Origin: Deltaproteobacteria bacterium
GTDB taxonomy: Bacteria; Myxococcota; UBA727; VGSZ01
Reading direction: 5' to 3'
NCBI GenBank assembly: GCA_016177705.1
Contig: JACOUT010000008.1
Span: 62,001 to 126,000 of the forward strand
DNA length: 64,000 nt
Numbering within the stretch: position 1 is the stretch's first letter; each line of letters opens with the position of its first letter. The position numbers and the translations under genes were made by a program. The notes below the pieces were generated by a model, which had not been told where the DNA came from, did not search any database, and was given only the letters and a program-made list of their open reading frames with translations. Shown piece by piece: positions 32,009 through 41,386 of this stretch.

Positions 32009-33463
32009 GTGCCCGTCATCACCCCTCGCCAGCCGAACCACACCACCGTCGAGACGGAGCTCGTCGGCACGCCGCGCGAGGTCACCCCCAACGGCGGCTC
32101 CGGTGGCACCGGCACCGCAACCACCACCACGACGAGCGAGCGCACCTCGAGGTTCGAGGGCACCTCGTCGACGAGCAACGTGCGCCCGGCAGGTGGCGGC
32201 GGCCATGTCGGCGCCGCCGGGCTGGTCGGGCGCAGCGCGCCCACCTTCACGCCCACGCCCAAGTTCACCCTGGCGGACGCGGTCGCCGACGCGTCGTTTG
32301 CGTCCAAGGATCCGGCGACGCTGCCGGTGCCACAGGCGATCCTCGACGCCGTCGCCAAGGCGGACACCGTGCTCTTGATCGGGCACGTCGGCCCGGACGG
32401 GGACTGCGTCGGCACCACGCTGACGATGCAGCGCGCGCTCGAGAAGCTCGGCAAGCGCTGCGAGGTGTGCATCGACGACGACCTGGCGGGCTCGCTGCGC
32501 AACCTCGACGTCGACAAGCGGGTGCGCCGCGCGCGTGACCTCGGCGGCAAGCGCTGGGACCTGGCGCTGGTGATGGACGTCGGCGTGCCCGATCGCATCG
32601 GCGGCGCGCTCGGCCTCTTGCAGCAGGCGGGCGAGGTGGCCGTGGTCGATCACCACGTGGTGACGCCCAAGCGCGAGCACTTCGCGCTCAGGGATGGCGT
32701 GCCTTTCCATGCCTGGGTCGAGCAGGACTGGCCGTGCGCGGCGCTGCAGGCCATGGCCATCGTCGGCAAGCAGCGCGCAGGCATGGAGGCGGCGCACGCC
32801 GACTGGGCGTCCGTGCTGCTGCCGTCCTTGGCGGGCTTCTGCACCGACACCGGCTTCGGCCGCTACGAGGGGCTCGACAAGGAGAAGTTCCGCTTCTTCA
32901 AACACTCGCTGAAGGATCTGGCCAAGCTCGAGGTGGACGACGTCAAGCGCGCGCTCGACTACCGGCTGCCGGTGCGCGTCACCGACGCCATCAACGGCAC
33001 GAGCACGGCGGGAGCGCCGGCGGTGCCACAGCCGATGAAGGCGACGCTCGAGCAGCTCGCCGCGAGCCACCATGGCGTGTGCTCGACGGTGCTGCAAAAA
33101 GGGCCGCAAGGCGGTGGCCTCGGCGTGCTGACCGTGAGCGACGCGTTCGTGCAGTCGGTGCTCGAGCTCGGCCGCCTCGACGACAAGGCCTTGGTCGAGA
33201 TGGACGTCACCAACGTGCTCAAGTTCGGCCGCGTCGGCGACATGAAGAAGCAAGGGGCCGAGATCACCGCCTTCCTGATCGAGAAGGGCGGCGCGGTGTT
33301 CGCGTCGCTGCGTGGCCCCGGCGACACGGCGCTCGCGCTCGCCACTCACCTGGGCGGCGGCGGCCACGGCCAGGCGGCGGGCGCGCGCATTCCCGGCGCC
33401 ACGCTCGAGGAGGTGCAGCGGAAGATCGAGGCCTGGGCGCGCGCCAACGGCCTGGCCGCGTAG
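32009..33463 (+). CDS. DHH/DHHA1 phosphoesterase (NrnA-like) with disordered N-terminus
   Basis: The 484-residue product starts with about 110 low-complexity residues rich in Thr, Gly and Ser, then an NrnA-type core. Motifs are LLIGHVGPDGDCVGTTL (about 127, metal-binding), LVMDVGVPDR, VAVVDHHV (DHH), GFCTDTGFGR and the DHHA1 GGGGHGQAAGARI near residue 451. Family members hydrolyse nanoRNA/c-di-AMP-derived dinucleotides or pAp. Usual length is 310-340, so both the N-terminal tail and a slightly longer DHHA1 domain are extra. GTG start with AGGAGAG just upstream. Confidence 0.85.
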   Translation: MPVITPRQPNHTTVETELVGTPREVTPNGGSGGTGTATTTTTSERTSRFEGTSSTSNVRPAGGGGHVGAAGLVGRSAPTFTPTPKFTLADAVADASFASKDPATLPVPQAILDAVAKADTVLLIGHVGPDGDCVGTTLTMQRALEKLGKRCEVCIDDDLAGSLRNLDVDKRVRRARDLGGKRWDLALVMDVGVPDRIGGALGLLQQAGEVAVVDHHVVTPKREHFALRDGVPFHAWVEQDWPCAALQAMAIVGKQRAGMEAAHADWASVLLPSLAGFCTDTGFGRYEGLDKEKFRFFKHSLKDLAKLEVDDVKRALDYRLPVRVTDAINGTSTAGAPAVPQPMKATLEQLAASHHGVCSTVLQKGPQGGGLGVLTVSDAFVQSVLELGRLDDKALVEMDVTNVLKFGRVGDMKKQGAEITAFLIEKGGAVFASLRGPGDTALALATHLGGGGHGQAAGARIPGATLEEVQRKIEAWARANGLAA

Positions 33464-33478
33464 CAGCGCGTGGGCACG

Positions 33479-34258
33479 TCAGCGCGGCGGGCGTGGTGAG
33501 GGGTCACGCGCGCCTTGCGCGAAGCGCCCGAGGCCGGCGAGCAGCTCCTCGTCGAGCAGCGTGGGGCGCACCAGCTCCGCTTCCAAGAGCAGACCGGCGT
33601 CGAGGTCGCGGTGCAGGCCGAACAAGAGCGCGCGCCGATCGGCGCACAGACCGGCGAAGTTCGGGTACGCGGCCATCGCGGACGCAAGCTCGAGCGCGCG
33701 CTCGAGCGCCTGGCCCTTCGGCACTACCTCCTGCACGAAGCCGAGCTGGAAGGCGCGCTCGGCGGAGATGCGCACGCCGGTGAGCAGCAGGTAGAGCGCG
33801 TTGCCCGTGCCCATGACGCGCGCGAAGCGCTGCGTGCCGCCGTCGGTGTACGGCACGCCCCAGCGTCGTGACAGGCAACCGAACTCCGCGTTGTCGGCGG
33901 CGACGCGCACATCGCACCAGGCGGCCAGCTCGCCGCCGCCCGCGAAGCAGTAGCCGTTGATGGCGGCGATGGTCGGCTTGCCCGGATCGAGGCGCGCGAA
34001 GCCCATCGGGCCCGCGACGTCGACCAGCTCGTGCTCGAGCAAGCTCGACGGGTTCTTCAGATCGGCGCCGGCGCAGAACGACAGCTCGCCCGCCCCGGTG
34101 ACGACGAGCACGCGCGCCTTGTCGTCCGCCGCGAACGCCTGGATGGCGCGGCCGAGGCCGAGCGCGGTCTCGCCGTCGACACAGTTGCGCTGGTCGGGGC
34201 GGTTGATGGTGACGATGCGCACCGCACCGCGATCCTCGATCACGACCTTGTTCGGCAT
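33479..34258 (-). CDS. Crotonase (enoyl-CoA hydratase/isomerase) family protein
   Basis: The 259-residue crotonase shows TINRPDQRNCVDGETALGL, FCAGADL, and the oxyanion/first Glu region FAGGGELAAWCDVRVA. In the second catalytic position the sequence is FGCLSRRWGVPYTDGGTQRF: the Glu expected in 'FGQPE' is Ser. Hydratases need both Glu residues, so this belongs to the common bacterial subgroup with another or unknown activity. A perfect Shine-Dalgarno (GAGGAGGAATTGC) precedes the ATG. It converges with the DHH gene after 15 bp. Confidence 0.88.
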   Translation of the reverse strand: MPNKVVIEDRGAVRIVTINRPDQRNCVDGETALGLGRAIQAFAADDKARVLVVTGAGELSFCAGADLKNPSSLLEHELVDVAGPMGFARLDPGKPTIAAINGYCFAGGGELAAWCDVRVAADNAEFGCLSRRWGVPYTDGGTQRFARVMGTGNALYLLLTGVRISAERAFQLGFVQEVVPKGQALERALELASAMAAYPNFAGLCADRRALLFGLHRDLDAGLLLEAELVRPTLLDEELLAGLGRFAQGARDPSPRPPR

Positions 34259-34332
34259 CGCAATTCCTCCTCGCCCCTCCGCGCTCGAGCGCGCTCGGTG
34301 ACGCTTGTAGCACCGGCGCAAGCTGCCGGCGG

Positions 34333-34361
34333 TTGCCGTCGGCGACGACCGCGGCTAACGG
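34333..34361 (+). promoter_or_regulatory. Promoter of the GT2 gene, leaderless type
   Basis: TTGCCG (34333-34338), 17-nt spacer, TAACGG (34356-34361), then 6 nt to the ATG at 34368. This is the clearest full example of the leaderless pattern. Confidence 0.55.
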
Positions 34362-34367
34362 CGGCCC

Positions 34368-35081
34368 ATGGCGGTGGAACAGGGCGGCGCCCTCGTGTGC
34401 CTGCCGACCTACAACGAGCGCGAGAACCTGGTGCCGCTGCTCGACGAGCTGCTGCAGTGCGCCGCGGTCGACGTGCTGGTCATCGATGACAACAGCCCCG
34501 ACGGCACCGGCAGTGTCGCCGCGCACTATGCGCGCCGTGAGCCGCGCGTGCAGGTGCTGGCGCGACCCGGCCGCCTCGGCCTCGGCAGCGCCTACCTGGC
34601 GGGCTTCCGGCTGGCGCTCGCGCGCGGCTACCGCTTCGTCGTCGAGATGGACGCCGACTTCTCGCACCAGCCGCGCCACCTGCCCGAGCTGCTGCGCGCC
34701 ATCGACGGCGCCGACCTGGTGCTCGGCAGTCGCTACATCGAGGGGGGCGCCGCCGAGAACTGGGGGCTCGGGCGGCGCGCTCTGGCGCGCGGGGGATCGC
34801 GCTACGCGCGCTCGGTGCTCGGCCTGCCGTACGCGGACCTGACGAGCGGCTTCAAGGTGTTCCGCCGCGAGGTCCTGGAGGCCATCGAGCTGTCGACCGT
34901 GCAGACCACGGGCTACGCCTTCCAGATCGAGCTGACCTACCGCGCCTGGCGCAAGGGCTTCCGCGTCAAGGAGGTGCCCATCGTGTTCTTCGAGCGCACT
35001 GCGGGGCGCTCCAAGCTCGACGCAGGTGTGGTTGCGCAAGCGGTCACCGAGGTCTGGCGCATGCGTTGGCGCGATCGTTGA
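34368..35081 (+). CDS. Polyprenol-phosphate mannosyl/glucosyl transferase (DPM1-like GT2)
   Basis: This 237-residue family 2 glycosyltransferase lacks membrane segments. It shows LVCLPTYNERENLVPLLDELL, DVLVIDDNSPDGTG (nucleotide-sugar Asp), LGLGSAYLAGFRLAL, VVEMDADFSHQP (metal Asp), VLGSRYIEGG, DLTSGFKVFRREVLE and QIELTYRAWRKGFRVKEVPIVFFER. It is close to polyprenol-monophosphomannose synthases, which make the lipid-linked sugar donor for cell-envelope glycans or protein mannosylation. Confidence 0.9.
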   Translation: MAVEQGGALVCLPTYNERENLVPLLDELLQCAAVDVLVIDDNSPDGTGSVAAHYARREPRVQVLARPGRLGLGSAYLAGFRLALARGYRFVVEMDADFSHQPRHLPELLRAIDGADLVLGSRYIEGGAAENWGLGRRALARGGSRYARSVLGLPYADLTSGFKVFRREVLEAIELSTVQTTGYAFQIELTYRAWRKGFRVKEVPIVFFERTAGRSKLDAGVVAQAVTEVWRMRWRDR

Positions 35082-35159
35082 TCTCCGCCGGACTGCTGCG
35101 CCGACGCCCCTTTACACGAGGGAAGGCGGGCCCTACGCGACGGTAGAGCAGGGGTCTCG

Positions 35160-36995
35160 GTGGCCGGCGACGAAACGAGCGATCCGAACGACAGCGCCGA
35201 GGACGTTCACCGCCTCGTCAAGCAGCGCATGGAGAAGGCGACGCGCATCCGCGACGCCGGGCTCAACCCCTACGCCAACGACTTCCGCCCCGAGGTGTCG
35301 TGCCACGAGTTCGCGGCGCGCTACGGCGAGGCCGACGCAGAGCAGCTCGCCAAGGTGACGACGGTGTGCACGGTCGCCGGCCGCGTCATGACCATGCGGC
35401 AGATGGGCAAGGCGACCTTCCTCACCCTGCGCGACGCCACCGGTGACCTGCAGATCTTCTTGAAGAAGGACCGGCTCGGCGACATCCCCTACGAGCACAT
35501 CAAGGTGATGGATCTGGGCGACATCGTCGGCGTCGCCGGCACGCCCATGCGCACCAAGACGGGCGAGCTGACCCTGGTGGCCGACGGCTTCCGCGTGCTC
35601 ACCAAGTCGCTGCGCCCCTTGCCCGACAAGTTCCACGGCCTGCACGACGTCGAGCAACGCTACCGCCAGCGTTACGTCGACCTGATCGTCAACCCCGACG
35701 TGCGCCGCGTGTTCCGCACGCGCGCGCGCATCGTGCGCGGCGTGCAACAGTTCCTCGACGCGCGCGGCTTCCTCGAGGTGGAGACGCCCATCCTGCAGGA
35801 GCTCGCCGGCGGCGCGGCCGCGCGCCCCTTCGTCACCCACCACAACACGCTGGCGCAGGATCTCTACCTGCGCATCGCGGTCGAGCTGTACCTGAAGCGC
35901 CTGGTGGTGGGCGGCATCGAGCGCGTCTACGAGATCGGCCGCAACTTCAGGAACGAGGGCGTGTCGACGAGGCACAACCCCGAGTTCACCATGATGGAGG
36001 TCTATCAGGCGTATGCCACCTACGCCGACATGATGGACCTGACCGAAGATCTGGTGTGCGAGCTGGTCGACAACCTCCATGGCCGCGGCGTCCTGCCGTT
36101 TGGTGAGCGCGAGGTCGACTTCGCGCGCCCCTGGCGTCGTGCGCCCATCGCCACCTTGGTGGGCGAGCACCTCAAGGTGGGTGAGGATCTGGTCGGCATC
36201 GACAGTGTGGCGCGCGCGCTCGCGCTGTCGGTTGGTCACACTGCTACGCCCGACGAGCCGCTGCACATCTGCCTGCGCGCGCTCACCGACGAGGAGGCCG
36301 AGCGGCTGATCCCGGGCATCAAGCCGGGTAGCGAGCCGGTGGTGGCGCGCGCCAAGGCGGCGCTCGCTGCCGGCGGCGCCGACTTCTGGACCGAGCTCGG
36401 CCGCTCGCTCGACAGCGCTTGGCGCTCGGACACCACGCTGTTCCCGCCGGGTCGAGACGACACCACGGCCAAGCTCACGCGGGTCAGCAAGACCAGCGAC
36501 TTCGACGACGACACCGGCGAGATCTCGCGCGTGCCGCGGCCGGTGGACCCAATGCGTGCGCGCCGCCGCGACCTGGCGCTGGCGATCCTGTACGCCGTCT
36601 TCGATCACGAGGTCGAACGCACGCTCACCAACCCGACCTTCATCACCGACTTCCCGGTCGCGGTCAGCCCGCTCGCGCGCAAGCGCGACAACGACGTCGC
36701 CGTCACCGATCGCTTCGAGCTGATCGTCGCGGGTATGGAGTGCGCCAATGCCTTCTCCGAGCTGAACGACCCAGTCGATCAGCGGGAGCGCTTCCTGGCG
36801 CAACTGCGCGAGCGCGAGCGCGGCGACGCCGAGGCGCACGAGATGGACGAGGACTACGTGCGCGCGCTCGAGGTGGGTATGCCGCCCACCGCCGGCCTGG
36901 GCCTCGGCATCGATCGGCTGGTGATGATCCTGACGAATCAGCAGTCGATCCGCGACGTCATTTTGTTCCCACAGTTGCGACGCGAGGGTCGCTAG
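35160..36995 (+). CDS. lysS: Lysyl-tRNA synthetase (class II) with an extra internal segment
   Basis: The 611-residue product (usual about 500) has an OB-fold anticodon domain (about 60-160, [19 protein letters not shown]) and a class II core with motif 2 ([24 protein letters not shown]), [14 protein letters not shown] and motif 3 ([28 protein letters not shown]). Between residues about 358 and 466 sits an additional segment of about 108 residues that E. coli LysS lacks at this place. It is charged and Ala-rich ([28 protein letters not shown]-like helix, [14 protein letters not shown]). Catalytic residues seem intact. GTG start assumed from the reading [11 protein letters not shown]. Confidence 0.93.
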   Translation: MAGDETSDPNDSAEDVHRLVKQRMEKATRIRDAGLNPYANDFRPEVSCHEFAARYGEADAEQLAKVTTVCTVAGRVMTMRQMGKATFLTLRDATGDLQIFLKKDRLGDIPYEHIKVMDLGDIVGVAGTPMRTKTGELTLVADGFRVLTKSLRPLPDKFHGLHDVEQRYRQRYVDLIVNPDVRRVFRTRARIVRGVQQFLDARGFLEVETPILQELAGGAAARPFVTHHNTLAQDLYLRIAVELYLKRLVVGGIERVYEIGRNFRNEGVSTRHNPEFTMMEVYQAYATYADMMDLTEDLVCELVDNLHGRGVLPFGEREVDFARPWRRAPIATLVGEHLKVGEDLVGIDSVARALALSVGHTATPDEPLHICLRALTDEEAERLIPGIKPGSEPVVARAKAALAAGGADFWTELGRSLDSAWRSDTTLFPPGRDDTTAKLTRVSKTSDFDDDTGEISRVPRPVDPMRARRRDLALAILYAVFDHEVERTLTNPTFITDFPVAVSPLARKRDNDVAVTDRFELIVAGMECANAFSELNDPVDQRERFLAQLRERERGDAEAHEMDEDYVRALEVGMPPTAGLGLGIDRLVMILTNQQSIRDVILFPQLRREGR

Positions 36996-37058
36996 CGGCC
37001 CGGCAGACGGGAATCGGCGGCCGGCCACCTTCGTTTTGGCGGCGTGCTCGAGGAGGCC

Positions 37059-39095
37059 ATGCAAGACACCGCATATGTGATGGCGGCGCTCGGGGTGGCC
37101 TCCGCCTTCGTGATCGTCAGCTTCTCGATCCTGTCGACGAGGAACGCGCGCTTCCGTGGCCTGCCCATCGGCCTCGCGGTGGCGCTCGGGGCGCCGGTGC
37201 TGGCCATCGCCGCCACCTTCGTGGTCTCGGCGGTGGCCGGCGTGCCGGGCGAGACGCGCGCGCGCGGCGGCGGCTTCTTCCGCCGCGGCGCCGACGGCGT
37301 GCTCCATCTCGGCGCTATCTTGCTCGGCGTGATCGTGGTCGGGGGCCTGGCCGCCGGCCTCACCTTCGTCGCCAGGAACATGCTCGGCGTCTCCGGCGAG
37401 CCGCTGCAGACACCCATCGTGCGCGCGCTCATCGTCGGCGGCCTGGCGAGCGGCGTCGGCATGTCCTTGTGGTCGCGGCGCATCGCCTTCCTCGAGTCAC
37501 TGTTCGTCACCTCGATCCTCGCCGTGGTGGTGGCGCTGCCGGTGGTGCCGGCGCGCGAGTTCTTCACCTACGGCACCGCGCCCGCCTACTTCGCGGTCAT
37601 CCTGCTCGCCGGCGGCGGCATCCTGCTCTTGTCGCTCGTGCTCGGCGGCTCCATCGGCTTCTTGCTCACCGGCGACGGCGAGGTCTCGGCCGGCTTCGGC
37701 TACGAGAGCTGGATCGGCAGGCGCTTCCTGATGGGCAAGCGCGGCGACTCGGTGGTTGGCACCATCACGGTCATCTCGGTGCTCGCGGTGGCTGTGGGCA
37801 CCTGCGCCATGGTGGTGGTGATGTCGGTGATGAACGGCTTCTCCACCGACCTGCGCCAGAAGATCTTCGGCGCCAACGCGCACCTGCTGGTGCTCAAGTA
37901 CGGCACCGACTTCACCGAGTACGCCGACGTCGCCAACAAGACCAGGAGCGTGCCCGGCGTCATCGGCGCCTCGCCCTTCATCTTGAACGAGGTGATGGTC
38001 TCGTCCGACACCAACCTGACGGGCGCGCTCTTGAAGGGCATCGAGACCGCGACCATCGACAGCGTCACCGACCTGCGAGCCAACATCACCAAGGGCGACA
38101 TCACCTGGGTGGACACGCCGGAGAAGATCCCGGCGCCTGTGAAGCTCCCCGATCCCGCGGGCGACCCACCGCCGGCCGGCGCCGCCGCCCCGACGCCACC
38201 GCCTGACCAGGGAGCGGCGGCGCACAAGTCCGAGGCGGACCAGCTCGACGCGGCGCTGGCGGCTGCCACCAAGGGCGTGCTGCCCGACCCCGCTACCGCC
38301 ATCCTGCCCGGCGTGATCATCGGCGCCGAGATGTCGAAGAACCTGCGCATCTTCTTGGGTGACACCATCAACATCGTCAGCCCCGTCGGCGAGCTCGGGC
38401 CCTCCGGCCCCATCCCCAAGGCGCGCGCCTTCCGGGTGGCCGCCATCTTCTACTCGGGGATGTACGAGTACGACTCCAAGTTCATCTATATCTCGCTGTC
38501 GCAGTCGCAGGACTTCTTCGGGCTCAAGGGCGCGGTCACCGGCGTCGAGTACAAGGTGGACGACATCGAGGAGACGCAGCGCATCGCGACCTCGATGATG
38601 AAGACGCTCGGCGGTTATCCCTACCGCACCAAGGACTGGATGGAGATGAACCGCAACCTCTTCTCGGCGCTCAAGCTCGAGAAGATCGCGATGTTCGTCA
38701 TCTTGAACGTCATCACTATCGTGGCGAGCTTCCTGATCGCCGCCACCCTGATCGTGTTCGTCATCGAGAAGTCGAAGGAGATCGCGATCCTGAAGACGCT
38801 CGGCGCCACCGACACCTCGATCATGAAGACCTTCGTCACCTACGGCCTGGTGGTGGGCGCGGTGGGCACGGCAGTCGGCATTGCCTGTGGTCTGATCGTG
38901 TGTTGGCTGATCGACACCTTCGGCATCGGCCTCGATCCCGACGTCTATTACATCACGCACCTGCCGGTGCACATCGACGGCGCGGAGGTGGTGCTGGTCA
39001 GCATCGCCGCCGTGCTGCTGTCGTACCTCGCCACCATCTACCCGGCGCTGTTGGCCGCGCGCCTCAAGCCGGTCGACGGCCTGCGCTACGAGTAG
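37059..39095 (+). CDS. LolC/LolE-type lipoprotein-releasing ABC permease with N-terminal membrane extension
   Basis: The C-terminal 470 residues of this 678-residue protein are a normal LolC/E: YESWIGRRFLMGKRGDSVVGTITVISVLAVAVGTCAMVVVMSVMNGF, a periplasmic domain (about 250-530) and three terminal TM helices ending 'LATIYPALLAARLKPVDGLRYE'. Ahead of it lie about 210 residues with some five or six predicted TM helices (VMAALGVASAFVIVSFSIL, GLAVALGAPVLAIAATFVV and others), absent from typical 400-residue LolC/E. A Pro/Ala insertion (PPPAGAAAPTPPPDQG) interrupts the periplasmic domain. lolD follows 4 nt downstream. The ATG at 37059 is preferred; a GTG at 37044 is possible. Confidence 0.85.
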   Translation: MQDTAYVMAALGVASAFVIVSFSILSTRNARFRGLPIGLAVALGAPVLAIAATFVVSAVAGVPGETRARGGGFFRRGADGVLHLGAILLGVIVVGGLAAGLTFVARNMLGVSGEPLQTPIVRALIVGGLASGVGMSLWSRRIAFLESLFVTSILAVVVALPVVPAREFFTYGTAPAYFAVILLAGGGILLLSLVLGGSIGFLLTGDGEVSAGFGYESWIGRRFLMGKRGDSVVGTITVISVLAVAVGTCAMVVVMSVMNGFSTDLRQKIFGANAHLLVLKYGTDFTEYADVANKTRSVPGVIGASPFILNEVMVSSDTNLTGALLKGIETATIDSVTDLRANITKGDITWVDTPEKIPAPVKLPDPAGDPPPAGAAAPTPPPDQGAAAHKSEADQLDAALAAATKGVLPDPATAILPGVIIGAEMSKNLRIFLGDTINIVSPVGELGPSGPIPKARAFRVAAIFYSGMYEYDSKFIYISLSQSQDFFGLKGAVTGVEYKVDDIEETQRIATSMMKTLGGYPYRTKDWMEMNRNLFSALKLEKIAMFVILNVITIVASFLIAATLIVFVIEKSKEIAILKTLGATDTSIMKTFVTYGLVVGAVGTAVGIACGLIVCWLIDTFGIGLDPDVYYITHLPVHIDGAEVVLVSIAAVLLSYLATIYPALLAARLKPVDGLRYE

Positions 39096-39099
39096 CCCC

Positions 39100-39795
39100 A
39101 TGCGCATCGAGATTCGCGACCTGCATAAGTCCTACTGGATGAACGACGCCGAGATCGCGGTGCTGCGCGCGCTCGACGTCGTCATCGAGCCGGGCCAGTA
39201 CGTCTCGCTCACCGGCCCGTCGGGCGTGGGCAAGAGCACCTTCCTGCACGTGCTCGGCACGCTCGACACGCCGTCGAAGGGTCAGGTGATCTTCGACGGC
39301 GTCGACTTGTGGCAGGAGCCGCCCGCGGCCATCGCGCGCTTCCGCAACAAGTTCATCGGCTTCGTCTTCCAGTTCCATCACCTGCTGCCCGAGTTCACCG
39401 CGCTCGAGAACGTGCTGATGCCCTCGCGCATCCAGCGCGCACCGCACGGCCCGGCGGAGCGGCGCGCCAAGGAGCTGCTCGCCGAAGTGGGGCTGGCGCA
39501 CAGAATCGAGCATCGGCCAGGCGAGCTGTCGGGCGGCGAACAGCAGCGGGTGGCGCTGGCGCGCGCGCTGATGAACGAGCCGAAGGTGCTGCTGGCCGAC
39601 GAGCCCACCGGCAACCTCGACGAGGCGACCGGCGCCGGAATCCACGAGATCGTCGAGCGGCTCAACCGCGAGCGCGGCATCACCGCCATCGTGGTGACCC
39701 ACAACCCGCGGCTGGCTGCGCGCATGCCGCGGCGGCTGCACCTCGATCGTACCGGGCTGCACGATGTAAGCGAGGTCGCGCCCGCGCAGGCGTGA
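39100..39795 (+). CDS. lolD: Lipoprotein-releasing ABC transporter ATPase LolD
   Basis: The 231-residue ATPase of the MacB/LolD/FtsE class shows Walker A GPSGVGKST (about 41), Q-loop FVFQFHHLLPEFTALENVLMP (typical LolD), signature LSGGEQQRVALARAL and Walker B VLLADEPTGNLD, with H-loop VVTHNPRLA. With the adjacent LolC/E permease it extracts outer-membrane lipoproteins from the inner membrane for LolA, which fits the many lipoproteins encoded here. Confidence 0.93.
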   Translation: MRIEIRDLHKSYWMNDAEIAVLRALDVVIEPGQYVSLTGPSGVGKSTFLHVLGTLDTPSKGQVIFDGVDLWQEPPAAIARFRNKFIGFVFQFHHLLPEFTALENVLMPSRIQRAPHGPAERRAKELLAEVGLAHRIEHRPGELSGGEQQRVALARALMNEPKVLLADEPTGNLDEATGAGIHEIVERLNRERGITAIVVTHNPRLAARMPRRLHLDRTGLHDVSEVAPAQA

Positions 39796-39847
39796 GCCCG
39801 CGCCAGAGCCACTTGACCCTTCGCCCCTCGTCACGGATGCAGGGGCC

Positions 39848-41383
39848 ATGAACGACTCGCACCCGACGCACAAGCTGGCCGCGCGCCTCGCCCACGTGGA
39901 GCAGGGGGGCGCGCCCAAGTACCACGAGACGAACGCGCAGCAGGGCAAGCTGTTCTGCAGGAAGCGCGTCGAGCTCTTGGTCGACCCCGGCTCCTTCGTC
40001 GAGGACGGCGCGCTCGCCAACGTGCTCGCGGGCGACCTGCCGGCCGACGGTGTCGTCACCGGCATGGCCACCATGCACGGCCGCGAGGTCGCCATCATGG
40101 CCAACGACTCGACCGTCAAGGCGGGCTCGTGGGGTGCCCTCACCGTCGAGAAGATCGTGCGCATCCAGGAGCAAGCGCTGCGCTACCGCCTGCCCATGCT
40201 CTACCTGGTCGACAGCGCGGGCGCGCGCATCACCGACCAGATCGAGATGTTCCCCGGTCGTCGTCACGCCGGGCGCATCTTCCACAATGAGGTCAAGCTC
40301 TCGGGCGTGGTGCCGCAGATCTGCCTGCTGTTCGGTCCTTCGGCGGCCGGCGGCGCCTACATCCCGGCCTTTTGCGACGTCATCTTCATGGTCGACAAGA
40401 ACGCCAGCATGTACCTCGGCAGCCCGCGCATGGCCGAGATGGTCATCGGCGAGAAGATCACGCTCGAGGAGCTTGGCGGCGCCAAGATGCACACGAGCGA
40501 GTCGGGCTGCGCCGACTTCCTGTGCAAGACCGAGGAGGAGGCAATCAACGCCGCGCGCGACTGGCTCGCGTACTTCCCGCAGAGGAGCGGCGAGAAGCCG
40601 GCCATCTGCGCGGGCAAGCCACCCAAGCGCTCGCGCCTGGTCGATGAGATCGTGCCGGCCGACGAGAAGACCGCCTTCGACGTCAGGGAGCTGATCGAGG
40701 CCATCGTCGACGAGGGCTCCTTCGTCGAGGTCAAGAAGCGCTTCGCCAAGGAGGTGGTGTGCGGTGTGGCGCGCATCGAGGGGCGCGTCGTCGGCATGGT
40801 GGCGAGCCAGCCCAAGGAGAAGGGCGGCGTGCTCTTCGTCGACAGCGCCGACAAGGCCGCGCGCTTCATCTGGCTGTGCGACGCCTTCGAGATCCCGCTG
40901 GTGTTCCTCACCGACGTGCCCGGCTTCATGATCGGCTCGCGCGTCGAGAAGCAGGGCATCATCCGCCACGGCGCCAAGATGATCGCGGCCATGAGCGAAG
41001 CAACCGTGCCGCGCATCTGCGTGGTGGTGCGCAAGGCCTACGGGGCAGGGCTCTACGCCATGAGCGGTCCGGCCTTCGAGCCCGACGTCACCATCGCGCT
41101 GCCGCAGGCCTCGATCGGCGTCATGGGCGCCGAGGCCGCGGTGAACGCGGTCTACTTCAACAAGATCCAGGAGAAGCCCGAGGCCGAGCGCGCCGCCTAC
41201 GTGGAGAAGCTGCGCGCCGACTATCGCGAGCAGATCGACCTGATGAAGCTCGCCTCGGCGCTGGTGGTCGACGCGGTGGTGCCGGGCGGCAGGCTCAGGA
41301 GCGAGCTGGCGCGCCGGCTGCGCTACCTCGAGAGCAAGAGCGACGTGCGGCCGCCCAAGAAGCACTGCGTCTACCCGGTCTGA
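39848..41383 (+). CDS. Acyl-CoA carboxylase beta subunit (carboxyltransferase)
   Basis: The 511-residue carboxyltransferase of propionyl/methylcrotonyl-CoA carboxylase type has an N-terminal CT half (RHAGRIFHNEVKLSGVVPQI, GPSAAGGAYIPAFCD with acyl-CoA Gly-Gly) and a C-terminal half (FLTDVPGFMIGSRVEKQGIIRHGAKMI, YGAGLYAMSGPAFEPD). It transfers carboxyl from biotin to an acyl-CoA. No biotin carboxylase is adjacent; a stand-alone biotin carrier of 72 residues is encoded 6 kb away. The substrate is not decided by sequence. It converges with the phosphomevalonate kinase gene with 3 bp between. Confidence 0.92.
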   Translation: MNDSHPTHKLAARLAHVEQGGAPKYHETNAQQGKLFCRKRVELLVDPGSFVEDGALANVLAGDLPADGVVTGMATMHGREVAIMANDSTVKAGSWGALTVEKIVRIQEQALRYRLPMLYLVDSAGARITDQIEMFPGRRHAGRIFHNEVKLSGVVPQICLLFGPSAAGGAYIPAFCDVIFMVDKNASMYLGSPRMAEMVIGEKITLEELGGAKMHTSESGCADFLCKTEEEAINAARDWLAYFPQRSGEKPAICAGKPPKRSRLVDEIVPADEKTAFDVRELIEAIVDEGSFVEVKKRFAKEVVCGVARIEGRVVGMVASQPKEKGGVLFVDSADKAARFIWLCDAFEIPLVFLTDVPGFMIGSRVEKQGIIRHGAKMIAAMSEATVPRICVVVRKAYGAGLYAMSGPAFEPDVTIALPQASIGVMGAEAAVNAVYFNKIQEKPEAERAAYVEKLRADYREQIDLMKLASALVVDAVVPGGRLRSELARRLRYLESKSDVRPPKKHCVYPV

Positions 41384-41386
41384 TGG

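Noticed and set aside
35082..35159. T-box leader before lysS
   Set aside because: The 78-bp gap is too short and contains neither a T-box sequence nor a terminator.
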